Assembly (NCBI GenBank): GCA_037157565.1
Contig: JAZHRO010000046.1
Location: forward strand, 18,822,501 to 18,886,500
From: Thalassia testudinum
Lineage: Eukaryota; Streptophyta; Magnoliopsida; Alismatales; Hydrocharitaceae
Length of the DNA stretch: 64,000 nt
Direction of reading: 5' to 3'
The notes under the pieces are model-generated. The model had not been told where the DNA came from, did not search any database, and saw only the letters and a list, made by a program, of their open reading frames with translations. Shown here piece by piece: positions 11,577 to 23,045 of this stretch (position 1 is its first letter; every line of letters starts with the position of its first letter). Made by a program: the position numbers and the translations under genes.

Positions 11577-13270
11577 TCTCTCTTCTGATTTCCCTTCTAT
11601 TCTACCTTGTATCCTTCCATATCCTACACTCATTTCACATCATATCCTCCTACCACCACTTATCCCCAAGATGACTACTATCCCAACTTTGCTTGTAATT
11701 ACCCATCCACTAGTCGGGATAACGTTGATTGGGGATATGAATCTGGACCTCAGTGTGTAGGGCCAAATCCTGGACAACAAGAGTATGATTACTATCCTTC
11801 CCAGAGTTCCCAGAGCTACAATGATTATTGATCTTCATCCTTTGATGATCAAACCAACCCGATCTATAATCAGGAAGGATATGATGATTATAACATCTGC
11901 CCTCCCCAATATTTTAGTTAATATAGGTCACCTCCATTCTTTGAATAACTTGAGATGACCTGCTATCAAGGAGAGACCCGAGAGCCTTGATATCTTGACT
12001 CCCCTAAATTTAACTCAAACCCACCCAAACCTGAACCAAACCATTCGATTTAGGTGAACTAGATCCAGGATAGGGTGTTGGCTAATTTGAGGAACACTAT
12101 ACAATCTTTAGAAGCTCAACCAATACCATGCACTGAAGCATTGGAACCTATGATCAAAATGATTGATGAAATTTGCTCCAAAATGTTTGGGATAGGAACT
12201 TGGGTTTCTTCTTGGGAAATTATCGAGGTTGAAGATGAAATTTGTGGTTGCAAGATAATAATGTCTGAACATTATGATTCTCAAGATGAACCCACTTCAG
12301 GAGAGCCAATGTCTGAACCTGCTTAAGCGCCTATCGGGGGGGTACATTTTCTGAGATCAGGAATGACCAGATTTGGCTAGAGCAACCCATTGAGGATGAA
12401 CTGATTGATTCACCCGAGATCCCTGAGCCTGGGAGCGAGGAAAAATATGTCTTTTTGAACCAAGAAATGACAATCGATTTTGAGGCATATATAAATGAGG
12501 GTCATGAATTCTTTGACTTTGAGGGTGAAGAATCTCTTAGCGAAGTCTCACTTGAGCATAAGGAAGGTGATTTTAGTGAGACAAATGGGCTTGAGGAATC
12601 TGATGAACCATTTACTAGCCCAATCATTGAAGAGTATGATCATGTTGGAACTAACTTGGACAATTAGAATCCTGATGATTCAATCAGTAACCCCATTCCT
12701 CAACCACGACATAAAGAATTGAACGATGATATTTTTGAGACCACCAGGCCCAAGTCAATCCCAATTCAACCATAATTATTGGACTTGGGTATTTTAGATG
12801 GGGTGTAGAATGATTTGGAGGTTCTGGGAGCATTGATTTTAGAGGGTAGAAGTATGGAAATGAAAATCTAGGAATATACTTGTGAGGGAAATACAATTTT
12901 GGATATAAGGGTTCCTGTTGACCTGAAACCACCTACCTTCTATCCGGACCCTTATGATATCTTTCACGTGCAACCCAAGCTTGGAATAATTGACTATCTT
13001 CCGAAGCTGAACTATAAGTGTACACCCGATTTTAATGAATCAAATCAATCCATTGTCGGACACATTAGTCTTGGGTTGCACACCACCAAATCGCAATTCG
13101 AACCCCACAAGCACAATAATCTTAGGTTTTGGGTGATTTTCATCCAGAACCTTAGAACCACTCAACCCTGGGGCATGGGTTTGCACCACAACATAGTCCA
13201 CATCTGTCGACATCTTCTATTGGCGAGTTTGAGGATTAATCTTTTGATTTTGATTGACCTACACTTGTGA
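11577..13270 (+). pseudogene. Decayed private ORF of D, about 550 codons, product unknown
   Basis: Two stretches in one frame (11607-12326) and two in another (12455-13270) join into a single decayed reading frame with one frameshift between them and several TAG/TAA/TGA stops, mostly explicable by C-to-T change. The N-terminal part is Tyr/Asp/Pro-rich (PQDDYYPNFACNYP, QEYDYYPSQSSQSYNDY). The middle is acidic (EYDHVGTNLDN, FDFEGEESLSEVSLEHKEGD). The C-terminal part is not low-complexity (PVDLKPPTFYPDPYDIF, LGIIDYLPKLNYKCTPDF). I see no gag homology block, CCHC knuckle, protease or polymerase motif. It occupies the place where gag-pol should be. It may be a divergent Gag-like protein or a captured sequence. 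No ATG start could be fixed. Confidence 0.55.
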
Positions 13271-13336
13271 ATTCTCAATTTCTTCCTTGTATATATATTA
13301 TTCCTAGCCGATGGCATTAAACTTAGCACGCAAGTA

Positions 13337-15649
13337 TGTTTGTCATTCGTAGAGTGCATTTTTGATAGGAAAATGTCATAGTATGGAGTGCAATACGATC
13401 AAATAAATATATTTGTAAAGAGATAACCCATGAGAGTCCCAGTCGTTCATCTCTGGGAGGCATTTGTTTTACTTCTGAATTCAATCTTTTACCGCTCTAC
13501 TTTGTTCAAAATCATACGTCGGTTTCCAGTCTTCTGATTAAAATTTCACAACTTCTATTATGACCCTGATTACGTGCGCATGCGTTAAATAAATCACAAA
13601 GGTGAAAGTGTGAGTTTCTATGTGCACGATTCAAGTGAGGTGGTGACTATTTATAGAAAATGCGTCTATAGTTAGATTTTCTATATTTTCAGGAAACAAC
13701 ATGCTTGTTGCGGAATAGTAAATGAGTGAAAACAGGCAACTTGAATCACGCAAAAATGATGGCAATCAATAAGCTTATGGTGATTTCAAAACATAGACAT
13801 ATATATATAGAAAATATATTTTTCATTCATTCATTTGGAGAGTGTTGCAACATGAACTAGTAGAGGAAAGCTTGCACATGAATGCTTAAAAATATAGATC
13901 TAGCTATCAAAAAATGATCGCATACAAGAATCTACGGGGGGGATTTTGCATGCATCATTTGGGGAGAATAAGGACTACCCTACTAAGCAATAATTAAAAG
14001 CAGAAAAACTATGAAGACCATAAACTACTAATCTAGATCTAGCAGAACAGAGGGGCATTCGGAGGTGGTGTTCGATGGCCTTGGGCGGCCAATGGAGCTT
14101 AGGCCGACCCTTGGAGCGAGAGAGGAGTGATCTAGCATCCCAGCATGGTGTCCTTCATGGTGGTGGTCAACTCGTGGAGATGGACTGGAAGTGGCTAGCC
14201 TAAGTAGAGGTGGATGTGAACAGAGCCAAGGAAGTGGATGGGTGGAAATGGCCACCCCTTAGGTCTTTTTATTGACCTAAGGGATTCCCTCTAGAGAGGT
14301 GTGGAACTCTCTAGAGAGAGCCCAAGAATGGTTGGCCAAAAGAAGATAGAAGTGGCTTTGTGGTCTGAGAAATTTGGATCTCAATTTGAATGCCTCTTGG
14401 TTGCTAAATTTGGCAACCAAGAGTGGCAGCACTTGGAGAGAGTTATAGAGAACTCTAGATGTGTGGGAGTGCATGGATGGGTGTGTGTGTGTGTGTGGTC
14501 ATGCCCTATGTGGCTTTGTGGTTTAGGCTAGGTCCTAAGGGGTTTAGGTAGGTGTGTGCCTTGAATTAGGGTTACAAACCCTAATTGCTAAGGGGAATTT
14601 GCAATTAAACTCAACCCAAGTTTAATTGAATGAATGTGAACCTAATCGAGAGTGAAATAACTCAATCAGGTTGGGTTTAGGTTAATTGGACTCTCACTAA
14701 GTCCAACTGAACTTATGCGGGTTGAGATCTAAGCTTAATTGGACTCAATGAGTCCAATTGACTTAGGCGATGGTAATTGAATTTGATCAAAGTCAATTGG
14801 GTTTGGTGAGGACCTAATTAGGTCCTTAGGAAGGTCTAGAGGTGATGTACTAGGGTTAGGACACCTTAATTTAGGTTCCTATGTGTTGGGATTAGGTCTA
14901 GGGAGCTAGAAATCAAAGATCATGGCTTGAATCTCAAAACAGGGACTGGAGACCAGTCCCAGAAGTCCAAAAACAAAATCAGACGACTTATACTCAAAAA
15001 TCAGAAGTCCATACTTCAGTTCTGGACATCCAATATGAGTCAAGGGGGAATCAAGGTTCTATTTTGGGTATTCTGCAAAAATTGGACGTCTGACAAAGTG
15101 TCTGGACATCCAATAACACTGTAGAAGTGGGTCTGTGGTGTGCGGGAGATGGCTAAGGGTCCTGGACATCCTATAACTTATCTTGACGAACAAATAAGGG
15201 TTGGAACTAAGGTTTTAGGGCTTCCTAGGGTGCTGTGACCTAATCTAAGGGTGGCCAAGGCTTTGGGGAAGTCTCTAGGCTATCCTAGGGCTAGGATGGA
15301 CCTAAGCTCTTCACATTTTACTGCTTTATTTCTACTTAGTAGAGTAGCAAACCTTAACTTCCTTACATCATTATTCCTACATCTAATCTAAGCCTTCTAC
15401 TTCAGCTCTGCTGCAACACCCGTTATTCCTGATCCAGCTTCAGATCCTTCTCCAGATCCAACTCTTGATCAGCTTATTTCTACAATTGACATAATGCAAT
15501 TAATCAGCACATTATAGCATTATTTTATGCATAGCTAAAGGAAAGCAGTAAAGATGCAGATAATGCTTATGCATGCATGAATAATCCTAACTTTTGCTAA
15601 GTCCTAGCTTAATCTAGGCCAATTAAGACCTATGATTGCTATGCAATTA
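13337..15649 (-). repeat. 3' LTR of E (about 2.31 kb)
   Basis: Minus strand starts TAATTGCATAGCAATCATAGG (degraded TG end) next to a polypurine tract and ends GAATGACAAACA. Homologous to the LTR of A and to 46641-48907. It contains a (GT)8 repeat at 14481-14497 that is longer in the other LTR. Confidence 0.82.
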
Positions 15650-15661
15650 TAACCCCATGCC
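15650..15661 (-). other. Polypurine tract of E
   Basis: Minus strand GGCATGGGGTTA immediately before the 3' LTR; I has GGCATGGGGGTA at the same place. Confidence 0.72.
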
Positions 15662-17580
15662 TATATCTTCGTAGTCCCTAGCAAATGCAAGACTAAATTA
15701 ATTACAGCAAGGGTCCTTAAGGGATTGATTATTTTATCAAGTGTATGCCTAGAGATTTTTCTCGTCCTGTTTTCATCCTATGCTTTAGAAATCCAGACAA
15801 TCGTGTAAGCGTAGCATGTAGCTTTTGCAACGGATTCGAGTAAAAAACTGATACACCTCTAAAGCCTGTACTTGACCCCTAGTAAAAGTTCTAGCGGGAT
15901 AGGCGGACTTCTTCCCTCGGGTATTCAAAGTATTCTTTGAATTCCTCCCCGGCTTTAAGCTTAGGTAGAGAATCTCTAAGGGAAAAGATTATATATTTGG
16001 TGGCTCACTCTCACTTGGTGCTACATAGAGACTAGTACTGCAGAATCTAGATTCCCGGATTACTAAGTAACTCAACTCAGAGAAAGATGAGAAAAACTAT
16101 GCTCCCTTTTGATTCCTTTTTATTCATTCTCTCTTTCTCTTTTTATGTTTCTTTTCTTTCTTTTTCCTAGAGCTCACAATCTCACCAGATTCACATATAT
16201 AACCTATATTTGGTGGTCTCACTTGGCATTAACACTTTAATTGAGTTTCCAAAACCCTAACACTAAGTCAGAATTCCTCAACCAGTATTCGGGCGGTCAG
16301 AAACACAAGAAAGGTGGGTTAAGACCATATTTGGTGGATCTCAAATTTATTTGGTGATATTGCCTTAATGCAACTGGGCTAAATATTCACTCTTTTTTTC
16401 TTTGCTTTTTTCTTCTTTTTCTATATTTTTTTCAATTTTTCTTTTCATCATTTTTTTTTGACATAACACATCCATGAACTTCGTTGGGGAGGCATTATTA
16501 GGGATTGGTGGTACTCAAGAGACATTGGGTGGATTATTTGGTGGAAGTGCCTACTCACGGCACCGGGAGAGATGGTTAGGACGGTGTATTTCTGACCTTG
16601 ACATCAATACCCTCCTTCAACTGAAGATTCCATAAAGAATGGTCATAACCATCAACCTTAGCCCTAGTTTTATGAAAACTCGCTCTCCACATATTTGTCT
16701 TATTTGGTGGCTCTCAAAATTTCACACAAAATGCATACCCAGGAACCAAGAGCGAAAACTATTCCTAATCTCTGAGTATCATCACCTAATTATCTAGGAT
16801 TCCGGATTCCTAACACTAATCTTAGAGCACCAGTACACTCTACTCTCATCTCACACTATTTGGTGGATTTTTGGAAGAAAATCTGCCTGACTCACAAAAC
16901 ACTGTCCAAGGGTTCAGGAAAAGAAGCACAGCTTCTTCTCGACAGGCTAAAGACATTTATCAGCCTTCATTGTGAATCCATTGCAAATTCTACGTGTGTG
17001 AAAGGTTGTACTGGATTTCATATTATAGGAATCAACTAGAGGATAAAGTCCCTAATGCATTCTCTTAATAAAATAATCTTATTCATGAATGCAATATGTA
17101 CATATTCTATAAACAAGTAACCTCATATAATTTGTACTTCATAAAATTTTCCCTTTCAGGTAACATTCAGCTTGAGCCTAAATTTAGAATAAGAGGTGAG
17201 CGGGTGACTCGGAAGTGGCTGTTGCGGAAGATTTCTAGCTCCAATGCGAGCATTGGAGGTGGAGTTGGTTGTTCTTTTATTTAGGATCCTAAAGTGCGTT
17301 TTTCATGCAGCTTCGAGGTTTTCCTAAATGTTGGCAAAAAAATTTTCAGTTTTGTTGTATCTACCCCCCCATGCCTACGTTCTTGCATGTCCTCATGCAT
17401 GAATATAAAAGAAAATAAATGCAGTAGGGAGAGAATAGGTAGAAATCACCTGTAATTGCTCCTGAAATCATTCAGCACCGAGCAACCTGTCAGTATGCAA
17501 TATACAAAAAGAAAATATGCTAATAGAAAAAATATGCTATATATAAAAATGGTTATGTTTAGATGATGGTGGAATGTGGG
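15662..17580 (-). other. 3' noncoding region of E
   Basis: About 1.9 kb between the integrase end and the polypurine tract. No env-like ORF is visible. It contains a dispersed 10-mer TATTTGGTGG (given strand), six exact and two near copies between 15994 and 16866. Confidence 0.65.
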
Positions 17581-17584
17581 TAGA

Positions 17585-18399
17585 TGGTATCTACATGTGC
17601 TGAGTTTAACACCTCTAGCTGGGCGAGAATTCAGTCACACGTCCTCAATAAGATGAACAATCTCGTCAGGTGGAGGAGGTTCCTGGACCAAAAATGGCTT
17701 AAGGCGCTGGCCATTACCATAGATATATGCACAGATTTTGGGTCCCTAATCTGGACTACCCCATTAGGATATGGATGAATCATAATATATAGGCCAATCC
17801 ATTTGGACTTAAGCTTCCCTGTCAACAGTTTCAGTCATGAATCAAACAACCAGACTCGCTGGTTGGGTGTGAATGCTTTCCTCCAGATGTGGCGGTCATG
17901 AAAGGCCTTAGTCTTGTCCTTGTATATCAATGCATTCTCATAGGCCTCCCGCCGAATCTCTTCTAATTCACTGAGCTGGAGTTTCCATTCTTGACCTCCT
18001 GCATCAAGGTCAAGGTTGCATTTTTGAACCGCCCAAAAGGAGTGGTGTTCCAACTCTACCGGAAGGTGGCAGGCCTTGCCATATGCCATACGATATGGTG
18101 ACATTTCGAGTGGGGCCTTGTATGTGATTCAATATGCCCAGAGTGCATCAACTAATTTATCGGACTAGTCCTTCCTGTCTGGTCTAACCATCTTCTGGAG
18201 AATCAACTTGATCTGACTGTTAGACACTTCAACCTACCCATTGGTCTGCAGGTGATACGGGGTGGCTATACAGTGATGTACCCCGTATTTCTTTAGTATT
18301 GACCTGAAATGGGCATGAATGAAGTGGCTTCCCCCGTCGCTAACCAGAGCATGGGGTATTCCGAATCTCGCGAAGATGTTTTGCCGTATGAAAGAAATG
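17585..18399 (-). pseudogene. E integrase, C-terminal part (broken)
   Basis: Minus-strand reading gives integrase core and C-terminal domain: VSDGGSHF with the second catalytic Asp, a stop next to the catalytic Glu region, then [20 protein letters not shown] (from 18104), [31 protein letters not shown] and finally GKLKSKWIGLY (to about 17770). Several stops and a frameshift near 17750 disable it. The other half, with the zinc domain and the first Asp, continues at 31954 on the far side of I. Confidence 0.85.
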
Positions 18400-18404
18400 A
18401 CGAT
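18400..18404 (+). repeat. Target duplication of I, left copy
   Basis: ACGAT, identical to 31949-31953, directly flanking TGGAGCG of the LTR end. Confidence 0.93.
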
Positions 18405-20220
18405 TGGAGCGTGACGTTTTTTTTCACCGGGTTTGTTATAACGTTGTAGTAAAGCCGGTTACGACCAACACTTCAAATATAAATTTTTTACTCGGAAAAT
18501 AAAAGAGTTCCCGAGGTCGAACTCAGGGAGCAAGTTGTATTCTAGAGATATACATGTTTCTTTTACAAAAATAAAGAGAGAGGGAAAGAATTTGTTGTTT
18601 TCTCTTTGTTCTGCAGAGGGGGATGCTCTTCTTTCTCTCTTTCTTGTGATCTCCTTCTTTCTTCTTCTTCTTTGGTTTTCTGCCTTGACCTCTCTTCTTC
18701 TTCTTCTGCAATCGTGGTGACGCTCGTCTTCTTCTTCCTGCTGTTCCTGCTTTGGTGATGTTCTTCTTTCTTCAGAGCTCCTTGTTCTTCTTCTTCTTTG
18801 GTTTTCTGCCTTGACCTCTCTTCTTCTTCTTCTGCTTTAGCCGTTGCTCTTCCTTCTTCTTCAGCCTGTCTTCTTTCCTGCTCTGGCTGCTGACCTTCCG
18901 TCGTCTGCCCCGGTGCTTAGACGACTTAACGATGCCTTTGCTACAGTGCAGCTCCTTCTTCTTTAGCGGGTCTGCTTCTTCTTCTTTGGCCTGCACACTT
19001 CAGAGTTTTTCGTCAAGAGGCAAAACCTACTCTACCCCCCTCCCCCGCGTCTCTCTTTCTCTCTGAAACCACTCTTGGGAAAGCTCTCCCAGAGCTACCG
19101 GGTAATCGGGTTCGGGTCACGCCCGGGTCCAGGCCCACCGGCGTGCGGTGGTGGGCGAGGAGTGCAGGTCGGTTTAATCGGGTCGGGCCAGGTCCGCGGA
19201 GCGTGGTCACGGACGAGGCCGGGTCGGGTGAGAGGGACCTCACCCCGTGGTCAGGAGGCAGACAGCATAAGGCACTTTTTGCCTTTATGCGTCCGCGCGC
19301 CTCCGAGAAGTTCCGAGGTGGGACTAAATGTCCCACCCCAATTGAGCGCCCGTCGCAGAGGGAGCAGTGGGCGATTGTGTCTTCACGCGCGGCCTTCGCC
19401 CCATCTGCGAGCCTGGGACGTTTCGCTGAGACTCCCCGCGCAACCTGGGAGTCGAACCTGGGCGAAGGCGTGTCTGTACCTGCAGGTGAAGCAGCTCTGC
19501 CTGCTCAGTAATGGCGACGGCGGGCGAGTCACCTGGTCACAGAAGAACGGCCTCTCGGCCAAATCAGACAGGTGGGGGACCTTCGCCGTGGCACGGCGAA
19601 GGTGGTCAGGGAGTCTGCAGGGGGCGTGATGGAGCCAACAGGTCGTCCTGGGTCAAACTGTGAGCGAAGAAGTGGGTGTGTTCGGTGGATCTGCAGAGGG
19701 CGTTTGGCGGGAAGTGGAGGGGCGGAAGGGGATCAGGGTGAGGAGGCGGAGATTCTGCGGTGGTCGGCGAGCCGTGTGGGTCGCTGAGGTGATGGGAGCG
19801 GCTCGCCGGAGGGTGGTCGGAGGCGGAGAGGGTGAGGGTGAACAGGAGCGGTCGAGGGTTTAATCAACTAAGAGACAGTGAGGAAAAGAAAGAGGGGGAG
19901 GTGGGGAGGAGTTCTGACCTAGCTATGGAGACGAAAGGGGCCGAGACAGGGCGACAGTCGTATCGACTGTCGCCGGAGAAGAAGATGCCCAGGGGGAGGG
20001 GCGGCGGCGAGCAGAGGGCTGGAGAGGCGCCAGCTGGGTACGGCGTGGCGCAGGAAGAGCAGGGGAGGAGGTCTCTGCTGCTGGTATTACGGCAGAGCGA
20101 AGAGGAGGAGGGGGAGGAAACCGCCGGAGCTGGTGAGCGTCTGCCGGAGAAAGAAGAGAAGACAGTTGGGGATTTTCTCCGTCAGATCCAGGCTGCCCTC
20201 GTCGGTGGAGTGGCGGGGGG

Positions 20221-20228
20221 TATTTATA
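20221..20228 (-). promoter_or_regulatory. TATA box of I (3' LTR copy)
   Basis: Minus strand CCCTATAAATACCCC; identical copy in the 5' LTR at 31016-31023, which would drive the genomic RNA. Confidence 0.65.
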
Positions 20229-20300
20229 GGGATGAAGCAGGGAGGAAGGCGGAGGGAGACGACGTGTCTCCCTCGCCGGAGAATGGTCGGAATGTGAACC

Positions 20301-20332
20301 CATACCGTCCGTGCGTTCGCACGGCCGGTATG
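20301..20332. repeat. 32-bp near-perfect palindrome in U3 of I
   Basis: Two 15-base arms (CATACCGTCCGTGCG and CGCACGGCCGGTATG) with one mismatch around a TT centre. It lies about 70-105 bases upstream of the TATA box. Second copy at 31096-31127. Confidence 0.85.
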
Positions 20333-21153
20333 GTGGCCTACAATGACCAGGGGGGTGCTCCTGCGACGGCTGACGACGCAGGGCACCCCCGGTTTACTTG
20401 CCAGGTCCCTCACCTCACCCTGCGCGGCGCCATGCTCCGCGCAAGGTCGCCGGAGCATGGTGCTGGCAGGGTTTTGCAGGAGGGACCTGATTGCAAAGAA
20501 CGAAGGAGAGTTAGGGGCCAAAATGCGAGGGTTCAAAAGTTGAGGGCCAAAGAGTAAATATATGAGGACCAAAGTGTGAAGTCGGTCAAGGAGGTTTCTT
20601 CTTAGGCTCAAGTTTTTATACATGACTAATTAGGACCTAAGGAATCTGATGGTGAATTTTATTTTCATATTAAACCTTGTTTGACCGGTCAATTTGCGCA
20701 AAAACCCAAATTAAGTTATTAATTGGGCATGGTTCTCAATGTAGGTCAAAATGGGTTCTAAAGGCCAAATTGAAGGTTCTAAACCCTAGAGATTATTTTT
20801 CTATGAATTTTAGAGGGTTTATTCTATTTTTACTTTGCCTCGAACCTTGTGAATTGAAGTGGGTTGTTTTAGGGTTACAGATTATCATTTGGTTCCTTGG
20901 AAGTGCTGTAGCCCTTGCTAGATCATCTCATCCCACTTTTATTCTTATTAAGCTGTTTTGACCTGTGTTTGGTCCCTGAATTACCCTGCATGCAGTTTAT
21001 ACTGGTAAAATTGCACTTTTACCCCTTATGACTGGTTTTCTTCTCAAACTCAGAATTCTCTGAGTTAAGCCTTTCCTTGAGATATGTAGGAGCTTTTATC
21101 CTTTGTATTGGGTCAAAATGAGCTAGTTATGGCTCATGATGAGGTTCTCATCA

Positions 21154-21165
21154 TACCCCCATGCC
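21154..21165 (-). other. Polypurine tract of I
   Basis: Minus strand GGCATGGGGGTA directly before TGATGAG of the 3' LTR; it primes plus-strand DNA synthesis. Confidence 0.88.
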
Positions 21166-22697
21166 TAGCTTTTGCTAGTCCCTTAGCAAAAACTTAAGGT
21201 TTCAACCCTTGTTCTAGACCATGAAGTTTTCAATAGTTTTAGATAAGTGCCTTCATAGATTAGGTTAGAATGCTGATCATAGGCCTAAAAGGTACTCTAG
21301 TACCAATCAAGATCCAAACCTGTCTAGCCTTAGCCTCAGTCTTTTAGCAAAGGTTTTTAAGGCCCGCAAGAACTAACCTAAGGTTTATTGGACTTCGTGG
21401 TTAAAGCACCCGTGCTTGAAATGATTTGAGCCCTGGCTCGGTTCGCAGTGCGTTTTGTAAGAGAGAGATAGAAAGTTTTTCTGTTTGGAGAGTTTTCTCT
21501 CTCTTTTTCTTTTTAGTTCTAGCCTAGGATTGGCATTTCAACACGGTTTGTATCAGATTCCTTGCTCCCATCATCAATCCTCAAGGGTTCCTGGCGATCG
21601 ATGCTTCGAGATAGCACCGCCCATGGCAACCCCCGGAACCCTGGCTATTGAGATTTCGAGATAATCCCATCCATGGTATTCCGTGGCCGAATCCAGACCC
21701 TGGCAATTGACATTTCGAGATAATGCCATCCATGGGATCTGAACCAGCAGAGTGCTTACATGCCCCCCGTAGGATATGTAAATATCCTAAGAGACAAGCA
21801 CCGAGGAGATGATATTTTGTTACGCATCTTCGAGGGGATTTCCCGCCTCTTCGCGCTGGGAACTCGTCCAAATCAACTTGTGTTGATCGGCCGCTCCTAT
21901 TCTAGGTGTTCTTTTCAGATTTTTGCGACGCTTCTGCGTGATTCTGATTTTTACGCTTACTGAACCAGGCTGTGTGTGAGATTAGGGTGCTTAGGTTACT
22001 GAGTCCCGTAAACCAAAAATTAGTTAACGAGGCCGAATACTCCCTAAGCCTTAGACCTAATACTTCAGCTTTTCATTTTCCTCAACCTCTTGAGGAGTGT
22101 CCAGATCTTAATGGGTACTAAGAGTCTATTCAAGAATGCCTAAGGTTTGCATTCTTACTAATCTCATTGTGCACTTTTCAGTTATTTCCTTGAATGAGGT
22201 CTAGAACTTAGGTTAATTCCTTAGTTCCTTACTAATGACTATCACTTTTTCTCATAATTTTGTGCTCCTTTTTCATTTTATTTCTTTTCTCCTTCACAAA
22301 ATTTTCCTTCTCCTCTTTTCCTCTTATTCTTTTTCGAAAAATTTTTTAATTTTTATGGTATTTTTGGCATATGTGAATTTTTTGTTTGAAACCTTTTCTT
22401 ACAAGTTTTTGCACTTTCCTACCCCCCCATGCCTAAGATTTGCAATGTCCTCATTGTAACCTAGGGGGTCTTAGTTCATTCCTTAAGACAGAAATTTGGG
22501 TGAGTGGATGGGTCGGGTTGAATTTTTGCGGACGATTTCAAATCTCAGATGCGAACATCTGAGTTGGGGTCGGCTGTCTATAAGGGTGAACTTCGAGTGC
22601 TGAAAGGTGTCAGAACAAGTTTCAGGTTTTCAAAGAGAATGACGGGCTGCCTCCCGTTAAGCGCTGAGTTTTACGCCATCGGCTGGGCGCAATAAGC
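21166..22697 (-). other. 3' noncoding region of I
   Basis: About 1.5 kb after pol. No env-like ORF with signal or membrane segments is visible, so this is not an env-bearing Athila. It contains three spaced copies of a TTCGAGATA...CCATGG unit (21605-21736) also conserved in J, and the phrase GGGCTGCCTCCCGTTAAGCGC (22648-22668) that marks the end of pol in this group. Confidence 0.75.
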
Positions 22698-23045
22698 TCA
22701 AGGGGAACGGAGGATATAAGATGCCTCAGCCAAATCGGTAGAAGTTACATCAATGAACGGCTTGAGTCTCTGACCGTTCACGATGAAAGGTTCAGAATCG
22801 TGGCTGAGTGGACTGATTTCGATTGCTCCATTTCCAAAAACCTGTCGGACCAAATATGGTCCGACCCACTTAGATCTCAGTTTTCCTGGGAAGAGTTTGA
22901 GTCGGGCATCAAAGAGTAGGACCTTTTGACCAGGATGAAAGATCTTTCTCGAGATGTGTTTGTCGTGGAAGGCTTTAACCCGCTCCTTGTAGATTTGCGA
23001 GTTCTCGTACGCGTCTATGCGTAATTCACGATCTCGCTGATTTGG
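22698..23045 (-). pseudogene. Integrase C-terminus of I, out of frame with the main ORF
   Basis: Reads on the minus strand, in a different frame from gag-pol, as [53 protein letters not shown]...VNGQRLKPFIDV and ends at TGA (22700-22698). This is the normal end of Athila integrase and aligns with E ([18 protein letters not shown]). A single extra base (or two lost bases) near 23030 separates it from the main ORF, which instead ends ...EIVNYA-stop. About 112 codons are lost. Confidence 0.85.

Larger units (their letters stand above)
18405..21153 (-). repeat. 3' LTR of I (2749 bp)
   Basis: Matches 29326-31948 apart from six substitutions and an extra 126 bp at 18710-18835. Minus-strand layout: U3 with a TATA box at 20228-20221, then a GC- and CpG-rich R/U5 block (about 19060-20200), then a CT-rich tract (18600-18990). 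Several long open frames inside it (for instance 19832-20557 on + and 20087-20623 on -) occur in both LTRs simply because the DNA is GC-rich and nearly identical; I do not call them genes. Confidence 0.95.

Noticed and set aside
19075..20623. Long open frames (60-241 codons, both strands) in the GC-rich part of the I LTRs, repeated at 29639-31418
   Set aside because: They overlap each other on both strands, lie within LTR promoter and leader DNA, show no domain, and occur twice only because the LTRs are nearly identical.
22235..22459. Hydrophobic 74-codon ORF in the 3' noncoding region of I
   Set aside because: Phe/Leu-rich because of T-rich DNA; not conserved as an ORF in J.
21166..22697. 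An env-like gene after pol in I
   Set aside because: No ORF over about 100 codons, no signal peptide or membrane segment in the region.
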